A stretch of DNA of 64,000 nucleotides from Rugalucina vietnamica (Eukaryota; Mollusca; Bivalvia; Lucinida; Lucinidae): the NCBI GenBank assembly GCA_964017185.1, contig OZ024876.1:36508406-36572405 (forward strand), written 5' to 3'. Position numbers and translations under genes: made by a program. Shown here one piece after another: positions 29,754-42,200 of this stretch (position 1 is the first letter of the stretch; the number at the start of each line of letters is the position of its first letter). The notes beneath the pieces are model-generated. The model ran no database searches. It was not told where the DNA came from and was given only the letters and a program-made list of their open reading frames with translations.

Positions 29754-32700
29754 GATAGTTCGTCTCTCACTAATGAGAAAGACCATCATTATTTCTTGAA
29801 TAGTGCTGATGTATGTTGGTGAGTTCTTTGATGGCTGACTAGGCCAATTCTGGCTCTAAACTGTCGGTTGCAAGTAGAGCAAGTCAATGTCATAGAGTCT
29901 GCTGGTGGCACATTTGTTTTGGCTTTGCGCTCTCTTCGCTTCTTTCAGCTTCACAGATTCTCTTCTTTTCATAGAGAGCTGTTCCTTTGTTGATGAGACC
30001 TCGCCACTTTGATCGCTCCTGTGCAGTCTGTTCCCAGGACCCCATTGGTATTTCGAAATCCTTCAGAGAGGCTTTGAGGGTGTCTTTGTAGCGTTTCTTC
30101 TGGCCACCTTGAGAGCGCTTTCCCTCCTGTAGTTCTCCATAGAAAACTTTCTTTGGAAGTCGCGCATCAGGCATTCTTATAACATGACCAGTCCATCTTA
30201 GCTGTGCTAGCTTTAAGACTGTATGCATGCTTTGCATCCCTGCTTTCCTCAGGACCTCTGTGTCTGGAATCTTGTCCTGCCACTTGATTTTTAACAACTT
30301 TCTCAAACAGCTTAAGTGGAAATGGTTACGTCTCTTTGCATGGCGTTGGTATACTGTCCAGGTCTCACATGCATACAAGAGGGTTGGCAGTACCACAGCC
30401 TTGTAGTCTTTCAGCTTGGTGTCAAGCTTGATTCCATTTCGCTCCCAGACATTTGCACGGAGTCTTCCGAATGCCACACTAGCTTTTGCAATTCTGGCAG
30501 TGATCTCATCATCAATATGCACTGCTCTGGAGAGAGTGCTTCCCAGGTAGGTGAACTTGTCAACAACTTTCAGTTTTTGCCCATTCACAGTGATGGTTGG
30601 TTCATTATATGGTTTTCCGGGGGCTGGTTGGTGTACAACCTCTGTCTTTTTTGTGCTGATTGTGAGATCATAGTTATCACATGACTGTGAGACTTGATCC
30701 ATGGCTCTTTGCATTTTTGCCTCTGTGTTGGCATTCTTATCCATATCATCTGCATAGAGGAGCTCATGTAGCACATCAGTCTGGACCTTAGTTTTGGCTT
30801 GCAACCTTCTGAGGTTGAATATGTTGCCATCAAAACGGTACCTGATTGGAAAACCAGTGTCCTGAAAAGCATCCATAAGCATGGCAGAAAACATCATGCT
30901 GAACAGTGTTGGTGCCAGAACACAGCCTTGTTTGACCCCATTTGTTACTTCAAATGGTTCAGAGAACTCTCCATCATTCTGCACACGTGCCTGCATGCCA
31001 TCATGAAACTGCCGCACCATAGCTATGAATCTGGGTGGACAGCCAAACTTGGCCATGATTTTCCAGAGTCCATCACGACTAACAGTGTCAAAAGCTTTGG
31101 TGAGGTCAACAAACGTCATGTATAGATCTACATTCTGTTCTAGGCATTTCTCCTGAAGCTGTCTTGCTGTGAAGATCATGTCTATTGTCCCTCTGTTTTT
31201 TCTGAATCCACATTGACTTTCTGGGATAAGTCCCGTCTGATCAAGATGAGCATTCAGACGATTCAACAGAATTTTTGCAAGTATCTTCCCAGCAATTGAT
31301 AGGAGGGAGATTCCTCTGTGATTGTCACAGACTTGAGGATTTCCTTTCCGCTTGTATAGGTGGATTATGCATGCATCCTTAAATTCTTGTGGGATAGCCT
31401 CCTTCCTCCACATACAGTGAAACAACTCTGTCAGTTTCACTGCCATGGGTAGCCCCCCAGCCTTGTAAACTTCGGCAGGAATTGCATCTGCACCTGGGGC
31501 TTTGCCAGATGATAGTTGTTGAACTGCTTTTCTTGTTTCCGTAACGGTAGGAAATTCATCTAACAGAACATTGCACTCTATCTGTGGAAGTCTGTCGATT
31601 GCATCCTGATTGATGCTTGATGGTCGATTAAGCACACTATTGAAGTGTTCTGCCCACCTTTCCAAGATAGCTTCTTTATCTGTGAGAAGAGTGTTTCCAT
31701 CTGCACTGAGCAATGTGGTGGCTCCAGAACTCTTTGGACCATAAATGGTTTTCAGTGCATCATGAAATTTCTTCATGTCCTTTCTATCCGCAAAAGACTG
31801 AATTTCTTCTGTTTTCTTCCTCAGCCAGGAATCTTGCATGTCCCTAAGCTTGGTCTGGACTGTCTTACAAATGTTGCTGTAGGCTGCTTTCTTTGATACT
31901 GAGCTAGTATCATCTTGATGTGCCTTGAGCAAACGGTGCTTTTCTTCAAGAAGCCTCTGAATTTCATCATCATTCTCATCAAACCAGTCTTGGTGTTTGC
32001 GAGATGGATGGCCTAAGGTGCTTGCAGCTGAAGAAAGAACTGTTTTATGGAAAACTGTCCAGTTTTCTTCGGGGTCCTCTGAACTGAGATTCATTGCATC
32101 AAGTTGGTTGCAAATGTCTGTTAAGAAATCTTGTCTCATGCTGTCTTCATTCAGCTTTGAGACATCCAGTCTCTTAGGAGCTTTCTTGCCTTGAGGTCGC
32201 CTCGCAGGCTGTATTCTTAGGTTGAGTTTGCTGACAACCAGTCTATGATCTGTCCAGCAGTCTGCACCACACATAGTCTTTGTCACTTTAACATCCTGCC
32301 TGTCTGTTCTCCGCACTATGACATAGTCTATGAGATGCCAGTGTTTGGAACGGGGATGCATCCAGGATGTTTTGTTCCTATTAGGTAGACGGAAGACTGT
32401 GTTGGTGATTAGAAGATCATGTTCAGCACACTTCCTGAGAAGCAAGAGACCATTGCTGTTGCACTTTCCAACCCCTTCTGGACCTATAACTCCTTCCCAG
32501 GTCTGGTGGTCTGTACCCACTCTGGCATTAAAGTCGCCAAGAAGGATAAGCTTGTCTGTGCGGGTTGTTGCAGAAATAACATTGTCTAGGTCATCATAGA
32601 ACTTGTCCTTGACCTCATCTAGATTGGTCATTGTGGGTGCATAAGCACTGACAATAGTTGCATGTTTATTGCCTGACAGAGGAAGTCTCAATGTCATTAG

Positions 32701-33887
32701 ACGGTCATCAATTCCTTTTGGCAATCCTGACAGCTTACCAACAAGTTCTGTTTTGATGGCAAAGCCAACTCCTGCTTCACGCCTCTCTTCACTTTTGCGT
32801 CCACTCCAGAAGAAGGTGTATCCAGCACCAACTTCTTTGATCTCCCCAACATCTGCGAACCGAGTCTCACTCAATGCAGCTATCTGTATATCATACCTCC
32901 CAAGTTCTCTGCCCACAAGGGCCGTTCTACGCTGTGGTCTATCTGACCCAGCACTATCCATTAAAGTGCGCACATTCCATGCGCCAATCCGTAAGGGGAT
33001 TACTCTAGCTTTTTTCTTTGTATTTCGACCGCTTAAGGGGATCCCCGCTGATCGCGGTTAACCAGCCAGGGGGTTTTAAGCAGGCAATTGTTTAGGGCAC
33101 CTTTTCTAGCCCCTTCCCCATGCTACGGGGGTGAGCAGTGCGGTCCTAAATAGGTCTGCTCAGTCACTCAGCCGACTGCCGAATTCTGCTTACTGCTTCT
33201 CCTCACAGAAAACGACCATTAGAACTGAGCCGCCTGTGTGCAGGTCTGCAACTACAGCTCCAAGTGTGTCCTACACCTGCTGCTTCGCCACTCGCCCATC
33301 GCCACAGGACTTTGTAGGTATGTGGGTGCAAGTGTGATGAAATTGTTGTGTATGCAAGTGCTTGTGTGTTGAGAAATAAGATGACATGCGCTATGAAATT
33401 GGATTATAGTGAAGAAGAGGTGCGCAACGTCAACCTCACTCTCTAGTCCTCGCCCAGCTGCGCCCAGAGGCAAGACACAGGTCAAGACGTCTGGAGTTGG
33501 GTTTGGATGCAGTGGATGACCGTAACATCTTTAGTGCCTTGTCACGCTCTGCATGTTCCACAACATGTTGCTGTATCGCTTTCTGAACCGTTGAATCAGA
33601 TGATTTCTTCCGCTCCATCTACCGAAACAGTCTTTGCATATCTGGACTAGGCATATCCAGACACACAGGTTTGATTTTGGAGTTTCCTTCTCCTAGATGA
33701 ATTGCTGGCCACAGCTGAAGAGCTCCATCTACCCTTTCTTAGGTTTTGTTTAGAGACCTGTAAACTCCTAGGAGGGCTGTCAACCAAGACTAATGAGTTC
33801 CCCCTGCCCAGCTAGATTTTGTGTAGAGAACTAGCTTAACTCCTAGATGAGTTGCCTTCCAAGGCTAACGAGCCCCATCTGCACCGC
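29754..33887 (-). mobile_element. Full-length non-LTR retrotransposon (LINE) with 11-bp target duplication
   Basis: 4134-bp element on the minus strand, flanked by ACTTGGAATGT on both sides (29743-29753, 33888-33898), an exact 11-bp duplication. The 5' region of about 830-900 bp has no long frame before the endonuclease-RT ORF; short minus-strand frames at 33436-33618 and 33252-33485 could be a minimal ORF1 but show no known domain. The 3' UTR is about 135 bp, ends without a poly(A) tail, and keeps GGTCTTTCTCATTAGTGAGA. Two related copies are at 49673-51206 and 56748-58392. Confidence 0.92.
29890..32973 (-). CDS. LINE endonuclease-reverse transcriptase (ORF2), intact
   Basis: About 1027 residues counted from the GTG at 32973. 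N-terminal APE-type endonuclease: LSETR (Glu about 36), GDFNARVG (about 146), IDYVIV, and WTDHRLV with the catalytic Asp-His. Reverse transcriptase in the middle: GKAPGADAIPAEVYK, GFRKNRGTIDMIF, FVDLTKAFDTV, GVKQGCVLAPTLFS, LYADDMD (about 740), FTYLGSTLS. C-terminal region ends in LRKLLKIKWQDKI and RWTGHVIRMPDARLPKK. No stops or frameshifts interrupt it. The frame is open further 5' to about 33056 and encodes IGAWNVRTL, the usual first endonuclease motif, just before any ATG; the true start is therefore upstream or non-ATG. Such ORFs are often labelled craniofacial development protein 2-like by mistake. Clade (RTE-like or other) not resolved. Confidence 0.93.
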   Translation of the reverse strand: MRTLMDSAGSDRPQRRTALVGRELGRYDIQIAALSETRFADVGEIKEVGAGYTFFWSGRKSEERREAGVGFAIKTELVGKLSGLPKGIDDRLMTLRLPLSGNKHATIVSAYAPTMTNLDEVKDKFYDDLDNVISATTRTDKLILLGDFNARVGTDHQTWEGVIGPEGVGKCNSNGLLLLRKCAEHDLLITNTVFRLPNRNKTSWMHPRSKHWHLIDYVIVRRTDRQDVKVTKTMCGADCWTDHRLVVSKLNLRIQPARRPQGKKAPKRLDVSKLNEDSMRQDFLTDICNQLDAMNLSSEDPEENWTVFHKTVLSSAASTLGHPSRKHQDWFDENDDEIQRLLEEKHRLLKAHQDDTSSVSKKAAYSNICKTVQTKLRDMQDSWLRKKTEEIQSFADRKDMKKFHDALKTIYGPKSSGATTLLSADGNTLLTDKEAILERWAEHFNSVLNRPSSINQDAIDRLPQIECNVLLDEFPTVTETRKAVQQLSSGKAPGADAIPAEVYKAGGLPMAVKLTELFHCMWRKEAIPQEFKDACIIHLYKRKGNPQVCDNHRGISLLSIAGKILAKILLNRLNAHLDQTGLIPESQCGFRKNRGTIDMIFTARQLQEKCLEQNVDLYMTFVDLTKAFDTVSRDGLWKIMAKFGCPPRFIAMVRQFHDGMQARVQNDGEFSEPFEVTNGVKQGCVLAPTLFSMMFSAMLMDAFQDTGFPIRYRFDGNIFNLRRLQAKTKVQTDVLHELLYADDMDKNANTEAKMQRAMDQVSQSCDNYDLTISTKKTEVVHQPAPGKPYNEPTITVNGQKLKVVDKFTYLGSTLSRAVHIDDEITARIAKASVAFGRLRANVWERNGIKLDTKLKDYKAVVLPTLLYACETWTVYQRHAKRRNHFHLSCLRKLLKIKWQDKIPDTEVLRKAGMQSMHTVLKLAQLRWTGHVIRMPDARLPKKVFYGELQEGKRSQGGQKKRYKDTLKASLKDFEIPMGSWEQTAQERSKWRGLINKGTALYEKKRICEAERSEESAKPKQMCHQQTL

Positions 33888-34495
33888 ACTTGGAATGTAG
33901 CATATGGGACTCCAGCCCATCATTGTTTGATCAAATGATGATGATTTAGAATAACCTTGACCTGTTTTTATGGCAAGATCAATTTTGGAAACATAGGCTT
34001 TTACATGGGAAAAAGTGAAAATTATGGATTTTTGAAAACTATTTCAGCCTGAGACCTGAAAAGTGGTAGATGCAAAACAACTAGAAATGGAGTCAATGAA
34101 CGTATGTGATTAATTTAGGTCAAGGTCATCTCTTGACCTTGGCCTGTCCGTCATCCATACACACGTTTCAAAGATCATCTTCTCCGAAACCGCATGGCCA
34201 ATCAAGGTGAAATTTTATGTGCAGCATCCATGGGTAGGGGGAACGGAAGTTTCATCGCAGTTTGTTTTTAATAGGTTTTGTTGTCCTGGGAGCACCCGAA
34301 GGCTCAAATGATCCTATGGTAACTATTGCAGCCATAGACCTGAAACATGACCAAGATGGCCGTCATACCCATTTATGGTAAAAAAAAAAGTGACTGTACT
34401 TGTTGACTCTCAGGTGAGCGATCGTTGCCCTTGTGCTACTTTTTTTTTTCATGAAATTGAAATTCTGCAATACGAATACACTATAAAAAACTTGT

Positions 34496-35732
34496 CCTTG
34501 TTGTACGAGGTGTGATCAGAAAGTTCTAAGCCTGGTACACTTCAAAGCATTCCATAAGACAAAATCCTTGTTCATTCTGTCATTATATTTAATTGAAAGT
34601 CATCTGGGGAGCAAAAAGCACTTGGTCACGCTTGATTGCTTTTGTACGACAGTATTGGGAGAGGACAGTGCGTCAAACTTGAAAAATGTAGTAAGTTGGA
34701 GTGAGAGCGGTGATAAAATATCTTTGTAAGAAGGGAATGACTCCCAAAGAAATTTACGAAGACTTCATGCAAACACTTTGGAATTAGTCTCCCTCTTATA
34801 GCACGGTGAAAAAATGGGCTGCAGAATTTAAGCGGGGGAGAGATGATGAAAGGACAGGCCGTCCTAAAGATGCCACCACTAATGTAGAGATCGTGCACAA
34901 CCTGGTTATGTGTGACAGGAGGCGAGACCTGCGAAGTGGGCATAAGTTTTGGGGCAGTGCAAACAATTCTAATGGATATCTTGTGTATGTCCAAGGTCTC
35001 GGCAAGATGGGTACCGAGAATGAAAAACGATATCGGCTCGATATTTCTAAGTATCTCCTCTCTCTATCAACTGAGTTTTAACCCAAAATGAGACATGGGT
35101 TCATCACTTTGACCGAGAGTCGAAAATGCAAAGCATGCGATGGAAGCACCCTGGCTCACCCCTCCAAAGACGTTTAAGAGAGCTTCTTCGGCAGGGAAGG
35201 TGATGGCCTCAGACTTTTGGGATAGTCAGGGAGTAATCATGATTGATTATCTTCAACAAGGTCGCACGATAAATGGTGCATATTATGCAGCAGAATTGAG
35301 GCGTTTGCGCCAGGAAATTGCAAGAAAGATGAGAAGAAAATTGACTCGAAGTGTTCTGCTCTTGCAGGACAATGCGCCTGCTCACATGTCGCAAGTTGCC
35401 GTGACTGCTGCGACTGAATGCGGATTCGTAGTCCTTCCTCTACCCCCATATTCTCCTGATATGGTCTGACTTCTGACTTCTATCTGTTTCCAACATTGAA
35501 ATCCAACCTTCATGGAACACAGTTTGGAAGCAAAGAAGGCGTCATAGCAGCAGTGAACGAGTATTTGGAGGACCAGGAAAAGAACTTCTATTTGGAAGGG
35601 ATAAGCATGCTCGAACAGAGATGGACTAAGTGCATTGCCTTGAAGGGGGGTTATATTGAAAAGTAATCACCAGATTTTCATTCCCTGATAATCACAAGCA
35701 CTTGAGGCTTTGAACTTTCTGATCACACCTCG
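34496..35732 (+). pseudogene. Mariner-type transposon with broken transposase
   Basis: Terminal inverted repeats CGAGGTGTGATCAGAAAGTT (left) and its complement ending at 35732, each next to a TA. Inside, mariner transposase pieces read in shifting frames: VKYLCKKG-like start near 34710, KKWAAEFKRGRDD (34806), NVEIVHNLVMCDRRRDLRS, a gap, WKHPGSP, KVMASDFWDSQGVIMIDYL, LLQDNAPAHMSQ with the second catalytic Asp, PPYSPDM, then a frame change into SDFYLFPTLK and YLEDQEKNFYLEGI. The reconstructed spacing between the Asp residues fits the D34D class. At least one in-frame stop (about 34783) and several frameshifts make it inactive. It sits between family C copy C2 and the cadherin exons. Confidence 0.88.
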
Positions 35733-35983
35733 TATGCATGTACTTGAAGTTAAGGAACTTAAAGGTTGTATGTTAGAGTTAAAGTACCGAGTAAAATAAG
35801 GAAAAGTTAAAGCGAGTCGAACACGAGCTGTTTTTACTCATTTTACTACAGCACATTATGTAAGAATAAGTGAGAAATTTCACCTTCACCTTACAAAGAC
35901 GACTATCATAGTATTTTCTACTGCATTCCCGTATCACTTTGACATCTGTATGAAAATAAGCTTAAGAAATAATAGTTTTTCAG
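35733..35983. other. Upstream flank of cadherin exon, nothing recognised
   Basis: AT-rich intronic DNA leading to the acceptor TTTTTCAG at 35976-35983. Confidence 0.4.
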
Positions 35984-36123
35984 CTCAAATAACATTCAAT
36001 CCCCCGGCTAATGGAAACGATGTGGCCTTTAACAAGATACCCGAGGATACTACTAACGCTGCTGTTACTGCTGAAGAAAATGTGAGTGTACTACTAGTAC
36101 TACTACTACTACTACTCCTACTA

Positions 36124-36217
<94 letters not shown>

Positions 36218-39200
36218 TTAGTTTCAGTTCTTTTTATCTATTAGAAACCAGCCAGGGTAATTTTTGAAGGAGGTGACATCTCCTGCTATAGTTAGTTTGA
36301 ATGCATTTTTGAATAGTTTTAACCTTCCCAAAAATGTTTTAGGTGGGCTGCTCTGGAAATTGTTTTGGCAGATAGGTTTACTCACACCATGTTCTGAGGT
36401 ACCATGGGAAAATACACATTCCATACAAAGCAGACTTTGGCATCATTTATGGGGTCATTGTCCTTTTTTTTTTATTAATAATACAATGTATATTTATACA
36501 AATAATTTGAATGTGAATAACTTCACACATTTCAAAATGCATTTAAAGGTCATAAAGTGCTATAAATCATTTATAATGTAGGTATTTGTCATGCCAAGTT
36601 ACCCCACCCACTTTCAAGCAATGTGCGTTTTCGAAATTGATATATACCTTTGCTTTTTAGATACTGTTATTTGAAACATTATCATTGATCAAGATTACAC
36701 TCTGTCTATGTGCCTATCTTGGTATTTGTATGTACAGCTGACCATTTTGGTCTGCTCATCTGTATGTCTGTAGCACGTAATTTGCAGAAACCAGTTCTTT
36801 TATGTACAAAACAATTTATATTTTCATCAAGTTAACAGTTATGATGAAACATTTGGAAGGCAAAATCAGAAGTTCTAAATGGGCCAGATTTGTGTACTAA
36901 AAAGGCATTAATCCATGGTCAATACTTTATAGATATGCCCTTATCGATGTTCTTTAGTGTAGTCTATAAAACTAAAGGACCATATCTACCAAAGTTATTG
37001 TAATTCAGCTTCTCACCGTCCTGAAAGGCTGGGAATGGTATCGAAAATTGTTGAAACAGTGAAGATGGTCACTGATCAGATATGTAATCATGTGTCTTCA
37101 AGTGTCAAGAAAAAACAACAACAAACATTTACTCAAAATAAAGAGGTATACCAACAAAAGTGTTTGTATATCTGCCTTTGACAGCCCTAAATATCTGAAA
37201 ATTATGTTATATGATTACTTAGACTTATAGGCTGTTATTCAGATTAATAAATCCATGGCCTAAAGTATTAATATTTTTTATGAATGCATTGAAAACAGAG
37301 GAAAAATGCGGAAAAATAAAAGGTATGTACACAAGAAAGTTCTTGTTTCTTGGTCTTCAATGCTCAAATAGAGCTGAAAATGGTGTTACAAATTTCTGAG
37401 ATAATAATCTTTTGGTATGAAATCGGATTAATTAATCATATGATTTAAAGTTTTAAAACAAATATTGAAATCATAGATAATTTAAAGAAAAAAAAATAGA
37501 AAAATAAAAGGGGTATACTTACAAATAATCTTGTATCTTGGCAGCTGACGTTTAGGAATAGCTGAAAATGGTGTCAAATGATTGCTTTGATTTTGATTTA
37601 TAATCTTGTATTCATATCCATAAATCATGTGACTCAAAGAGGAAATAATTTTAATTTTATGAAGGCATAGAAGGTATGAAAAAATGTGGAAAAAGTAAAA
37701 AAAAATCTTGTATCTTGGTCTTTTACGGGTCTGAATAGCTGGAAATGGTGTCAGATGATTGCTTTGACGTTGTTCAATAAGCTTGTATTCATATATGTAA
37801 ATTATATGACTCAAAGTGGTGATAATTTTATGAAGGCATAGAAGATGGAGGAAAAAATGAGGAAAAATAAAGTGATATACTTACAAAAGTTCTTGTTTCT
37901 AGTCAAACGAGTATTAGAAAGACCTGAAAACGGCATCAAATAGACAATTATCTATTGGTTTGTTATCAGATAAGTTGATCATATGATTTCAAGTTTCAAA
38001 AATATTATTGAAATTCTTAAAGAAAAAATTGAGGAAAAATAAAGGGGTGTACTTACTAAAGTTCTTGTATCTCGGCCTCTGGCAGCCCAAAATGGCTGAA
38101 AATTGTGTTACATGATTGCTTTTACCAAGACACATTGGTTAGTATTCAAATGTATAAACCATATGATTAAATGCATTAATGATTATATGGATACGTAAAA
38201 AATATAGTAACGATGACGTAGTATACATACAAAAGTCCTTGTATCATGGCCTCAGATGGCCATAAAGAGCTAAAATGGTGTTGAATATTTGCTATGACAA
38301 TTATCTTTTGGTATGAAATCAGATGAATTAATAAAATGATTTCAAGTTTTAAAAATATTATTGAAAACATAGATAAATAAAGAAAAAAAGGAAAAATAAA
38401 AGGGGTATACTTACATAAAATCTTATATCTTGGCCTCTGATGGGCCTGAATAGCTGAAAATGATGTAAAAAGATTGCTTTGACTTTGTTCGATAAGTCTG
38501 TATTCATATATAAATCAAAGTGACTCAAAGTGGTGATATTTTTATGATGACATAGAAGATGGAAGGAAATTGCAGAAAAAATAAAGGGATATACTTACAG
38601 AAAATCTTGTTTCTAGTCAACCAATGATTATAAAGAGCTGAAAATGGCATCAAATAATTGTTTAGACAATTATATATTCGTGTGTGATCAGATAAGTTAA
38701 TCATATGATTTCAAATTTCAAAAATATTATTGAAAACATAAATACTTAAAGAAAAATTAAGGAAAAAAATGAAGGGATATACTAACAAACATTAAAGCCT
38801 CAGCTGAAACTGGTGTTAAATGATTGCTTAGACGAAGGCGCATTGGCTGGTATTCTGATATATTAACCATATGATTGAATGTTTTTATAATTTTTATGGA
38901 TGCATAAAAATTATAGGGATAAAACGCAGCAACGATAACGGGGTGTGCATACAAAAATCTTTCTATCATGGCCTCAGATGGCCATAAAAATTGTTCAAAA
39001 TGATATCCAAGACAATTGTCTATCGGTATATGTTCAAATAAATTAATCATGTGATTTCAATTTTCAAAAAGTATTTATGAAACCTTACATAATTAAAGAA
39101 AATATTGAGGAAAATTTATAGGGGTATACTTACAAAAGTTACTGCATCTTGGCTTTTTATGGCCCTATAGATATGTAGATGGCATCAAAAGATTGCTAAG

Positions 39201-42200
39201 ACAATGCTCTATTGGCCCATATTCAGATTAATAAATCATGCAACTGTTAAGAAATAAGGAATCGACTCACAAAATTACCTGTAATTCGTCTGCTAATTGG
39301 CGTATAAGGCTTCAAATGGCATCCAGTTATACATGTATGTATTGATATGGCACTGCATTTTGCCTGTGATATATAATAACATGATATAATTTATAGTTTC
39401 ATTTAAATGGGAGTAATACTTCGGAAAGTTTTAGACAGAGTATCTTCGAAAATGCTTACCTCCAACTTAAGCAAGTTCTGTTAACATTAATGTTATCTAG
39501 ATGTATTTTGTAATGAGGTTGCAGATGTTCTATCAATATATTTAAAATACATTTCAAAGAAAATAACATAATATTCTGATAAATGCTAACTGTCATGGTA
39601 CAATCAACTATATGCAGAGTTTCAAAGTGGGTGGGGTAATTATGTGTGAAATAATGCCATACGTTTAAAAGCTTGAAGTTGTTAGTGTAAAATGTGACTG
39701 CACTTTATACTTTTGCCTTACAAACAATGTACAATGACTAATAAATAAGAAAAAAAGAGCCAATTTATATACTACATTGCAGCAGACTTTTCATAGGATA
39801 TATAGCTTTTTGTCATAGCACTACCTCCATACATCAATGAATTTGACCATCGTGCCAAAAAATGTCCAGAGCAGCCCTTTTGATCCTTCATCGGGAAGGT
39901 GAGGACTACTTAAAAAAAACCAACATTCAAACCAACTATAGCAGGAGATGTCACCTCAAACTCAAATATGAGAGATACAGGTTTTTGGGTTCTAGGGTAT
40001 ATTATATGACCATGCAAACGGTCCAATGTGGAAATTCTGTTGTAATTTCATTTGTTTCAAGCTTCGGTGTCGATGTTTTGTGCTTTTTGTGCCTTTCATG
40101 TGCGTATTCGTTTATTTTGTAAAGTTTATTAACCAGGGTAGCTACCTTTAGGGAAATAGCTGCTCTCTCGACTTATCGTATGCTCTCTTTATATCAGTAC
40201 CTAAATGTCATTCTGTTAAATATCACCAGGCGTTTTAGGGTGAGACCATCAGGAAAACATGTCCGTGCAATATATACCCCCTTATACCACACTTTTATGT
40301 AGCAAAACTGGGGTATGCAGGGGTATACCTATTTTTCTTATTTTACCTCCAAAACATAGATTATGGGTACTCGTTAGGCAAGGCGGTTCTAACGTGTACC
40401 CACAATCTATGTTTTGAGCAAAAATAAGAAAAATATTAAAATTTTTCATCTGAAAATTTTCATTTTTTAAAACTTAAAAAATCTCTGTATATTGCATGGG
40501 TAAGTTTTCGTAATGCTTTATTTTCATTGCAACTGCCTGATCCTGATTATTGCTTTCCACTATTACGAAATCAAGCCCATGCAATATACAGAAATTTTTT
40601 TTTTCAACTGTAAAAATGGAAAAATTTCATTGGAAAAAGTTCGATATTTTCAACATTTTTGCTCAAAACATTTATTGTGGGAACACGTTAGAATCGCCAC
40701 GTTGAGTCGGTTCTAACGAGTACCCACAATCTATGTTTTGGATCAAAAATAAGAAAAATAGGTATAGCCATGTACATCCCATAACTATATAAAAGTGGGT
40801 TATAAGGGGGTATATATGTGTCATGGGTATGTTTTCCTGATGCCATTTACATTTCAGATAATCGCTGATGGAGGGACTTACCCCTACACCTACACTATAG
40901 TGAGTCAGGACGGTGACACTACGGAGGGGAACATTCTGTTTGAAATAATAACAACAGGCCCAACTAATTCTGTGAAGACCAAGACAACCGCCACCTTTGA
41001 CTACGAGACCAAAAGTTCATATAAATTGATAATTCAGTAAGTTTTTGATACTTTACTTGATAAATTGTTTGTGCTCATGTTTTAAAAATTAGAATTTTTT
41101 GGCAAAATTTAAAGAACTAGTCATCTTGTTCTTCAAGTGTGTAGTCGGAAAATGTTTATGATGTATTTTTCTTTCCTTCCGGGAGTCTATGTTGGGATTT
41201 AAAATTATTTTATTGCATCGATTCCTGATCCCTCTATTTTTACTTTCTATAAGTACTATATAACTTATTCTATCCCTAGGGCTGTGGACAGTGCCCCTAC
41301 CAAGGCCACCTCCTCGGCGACCCTCACGGTTCTCATCTCTGACGTCAATGACGCCCCGATTTGGCCTGCCTACAGGCTCATTGGCTGTATAGCAGAACAA
41401 TCTGGCGAAGGTATGCAACTTAATTTCCCCATCAGTATCATTTGGGTGAGTCCACTATCATTTTTAGGGGCATCAGGAGTGATTTTTATTTTTTTTATCT
41501 CATTTTGTCGATGAAATGCCTCCAAGCAAACAGAATAGCCACAGATGGGACGCCGCGTTCTGCGGCGTCATATCTGTGGCTATTCTGTTTGCCTATGTCC
41601 CATAAAAGGGACGCCAGGCTTAACTCCGTACCGACAATACTACTGTGTACGCGTTTTCTGAGGATTCTTTTTATAACCTTTCTTTTTAGAATCAAACTTT
41701 TAGATATATGTACACGTATGGAAATGATCATTTATTCAAGTATGAAAATTGAAGTAAAAACTGTTTGATAATCCTGTAATTACATGTTATCCTATCAGTC
41801 ATATTTTTGTCCCCTACATAGATAAATAGAATCCATCATGGGTGGTCAGTGGAGATAGGAAAATCCCAACCCGAGGGTCCACCCGTTCCAGTGGGAAACG
41901 AGGCTCGCCGAGTTTCCCACCGGAACGGTGGACCCGAGGGTTGGGATTTTCCTTTCTCCACTGACCACCCATGATCGATTCTTTTTCTTACATACCCCGA
42001 TTAAGCCTAAATTCATTTTACCGGTAACGTCACCTGGTACCGTGCTTTAATTAACTCAGTCTGATGACGTTGTGTTTATTGCGGATATGACGTCAAATGT
42101 AAATAAATCGTTGTCAAATTGGAAAGAGATGCAGTTTTGATTTGTTTTTCGTTGAAAACGGGTGTGAATCAAGAATATACCCTATGAATTCACACCAATG

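Larger units (their letters stand above)
29011..34440. mobile_element. Family C long repeat (copy C2), split by a LINE
   Basis: Starts TTAGCTCACCTGAGCCGAAG, then GTCCGTCCGTCGTCCGTCGT, and ~455-bp units (CTTCTTCTCTGAAACCGCTT, CAAGATGGCCGCCACGCCCA, CCAGAACCGGCGTGCCGATT, CACGAAACTTGG). The second unit is broken at 29753 and resumes at 33888 (TAGCATATGGGACTCCAGCC). It ends with ACTCTCAGGTGAGCGATCGT. The insert is the LINE at 29754-33887. Confidence 0.75.

Noticed and set aside
36126..39300. CRISPR-like array in the tandem region
   Set aside because: The units are head-to-tail diverged repeats without unique spacers, and the DNA is clearly eukaryotic.
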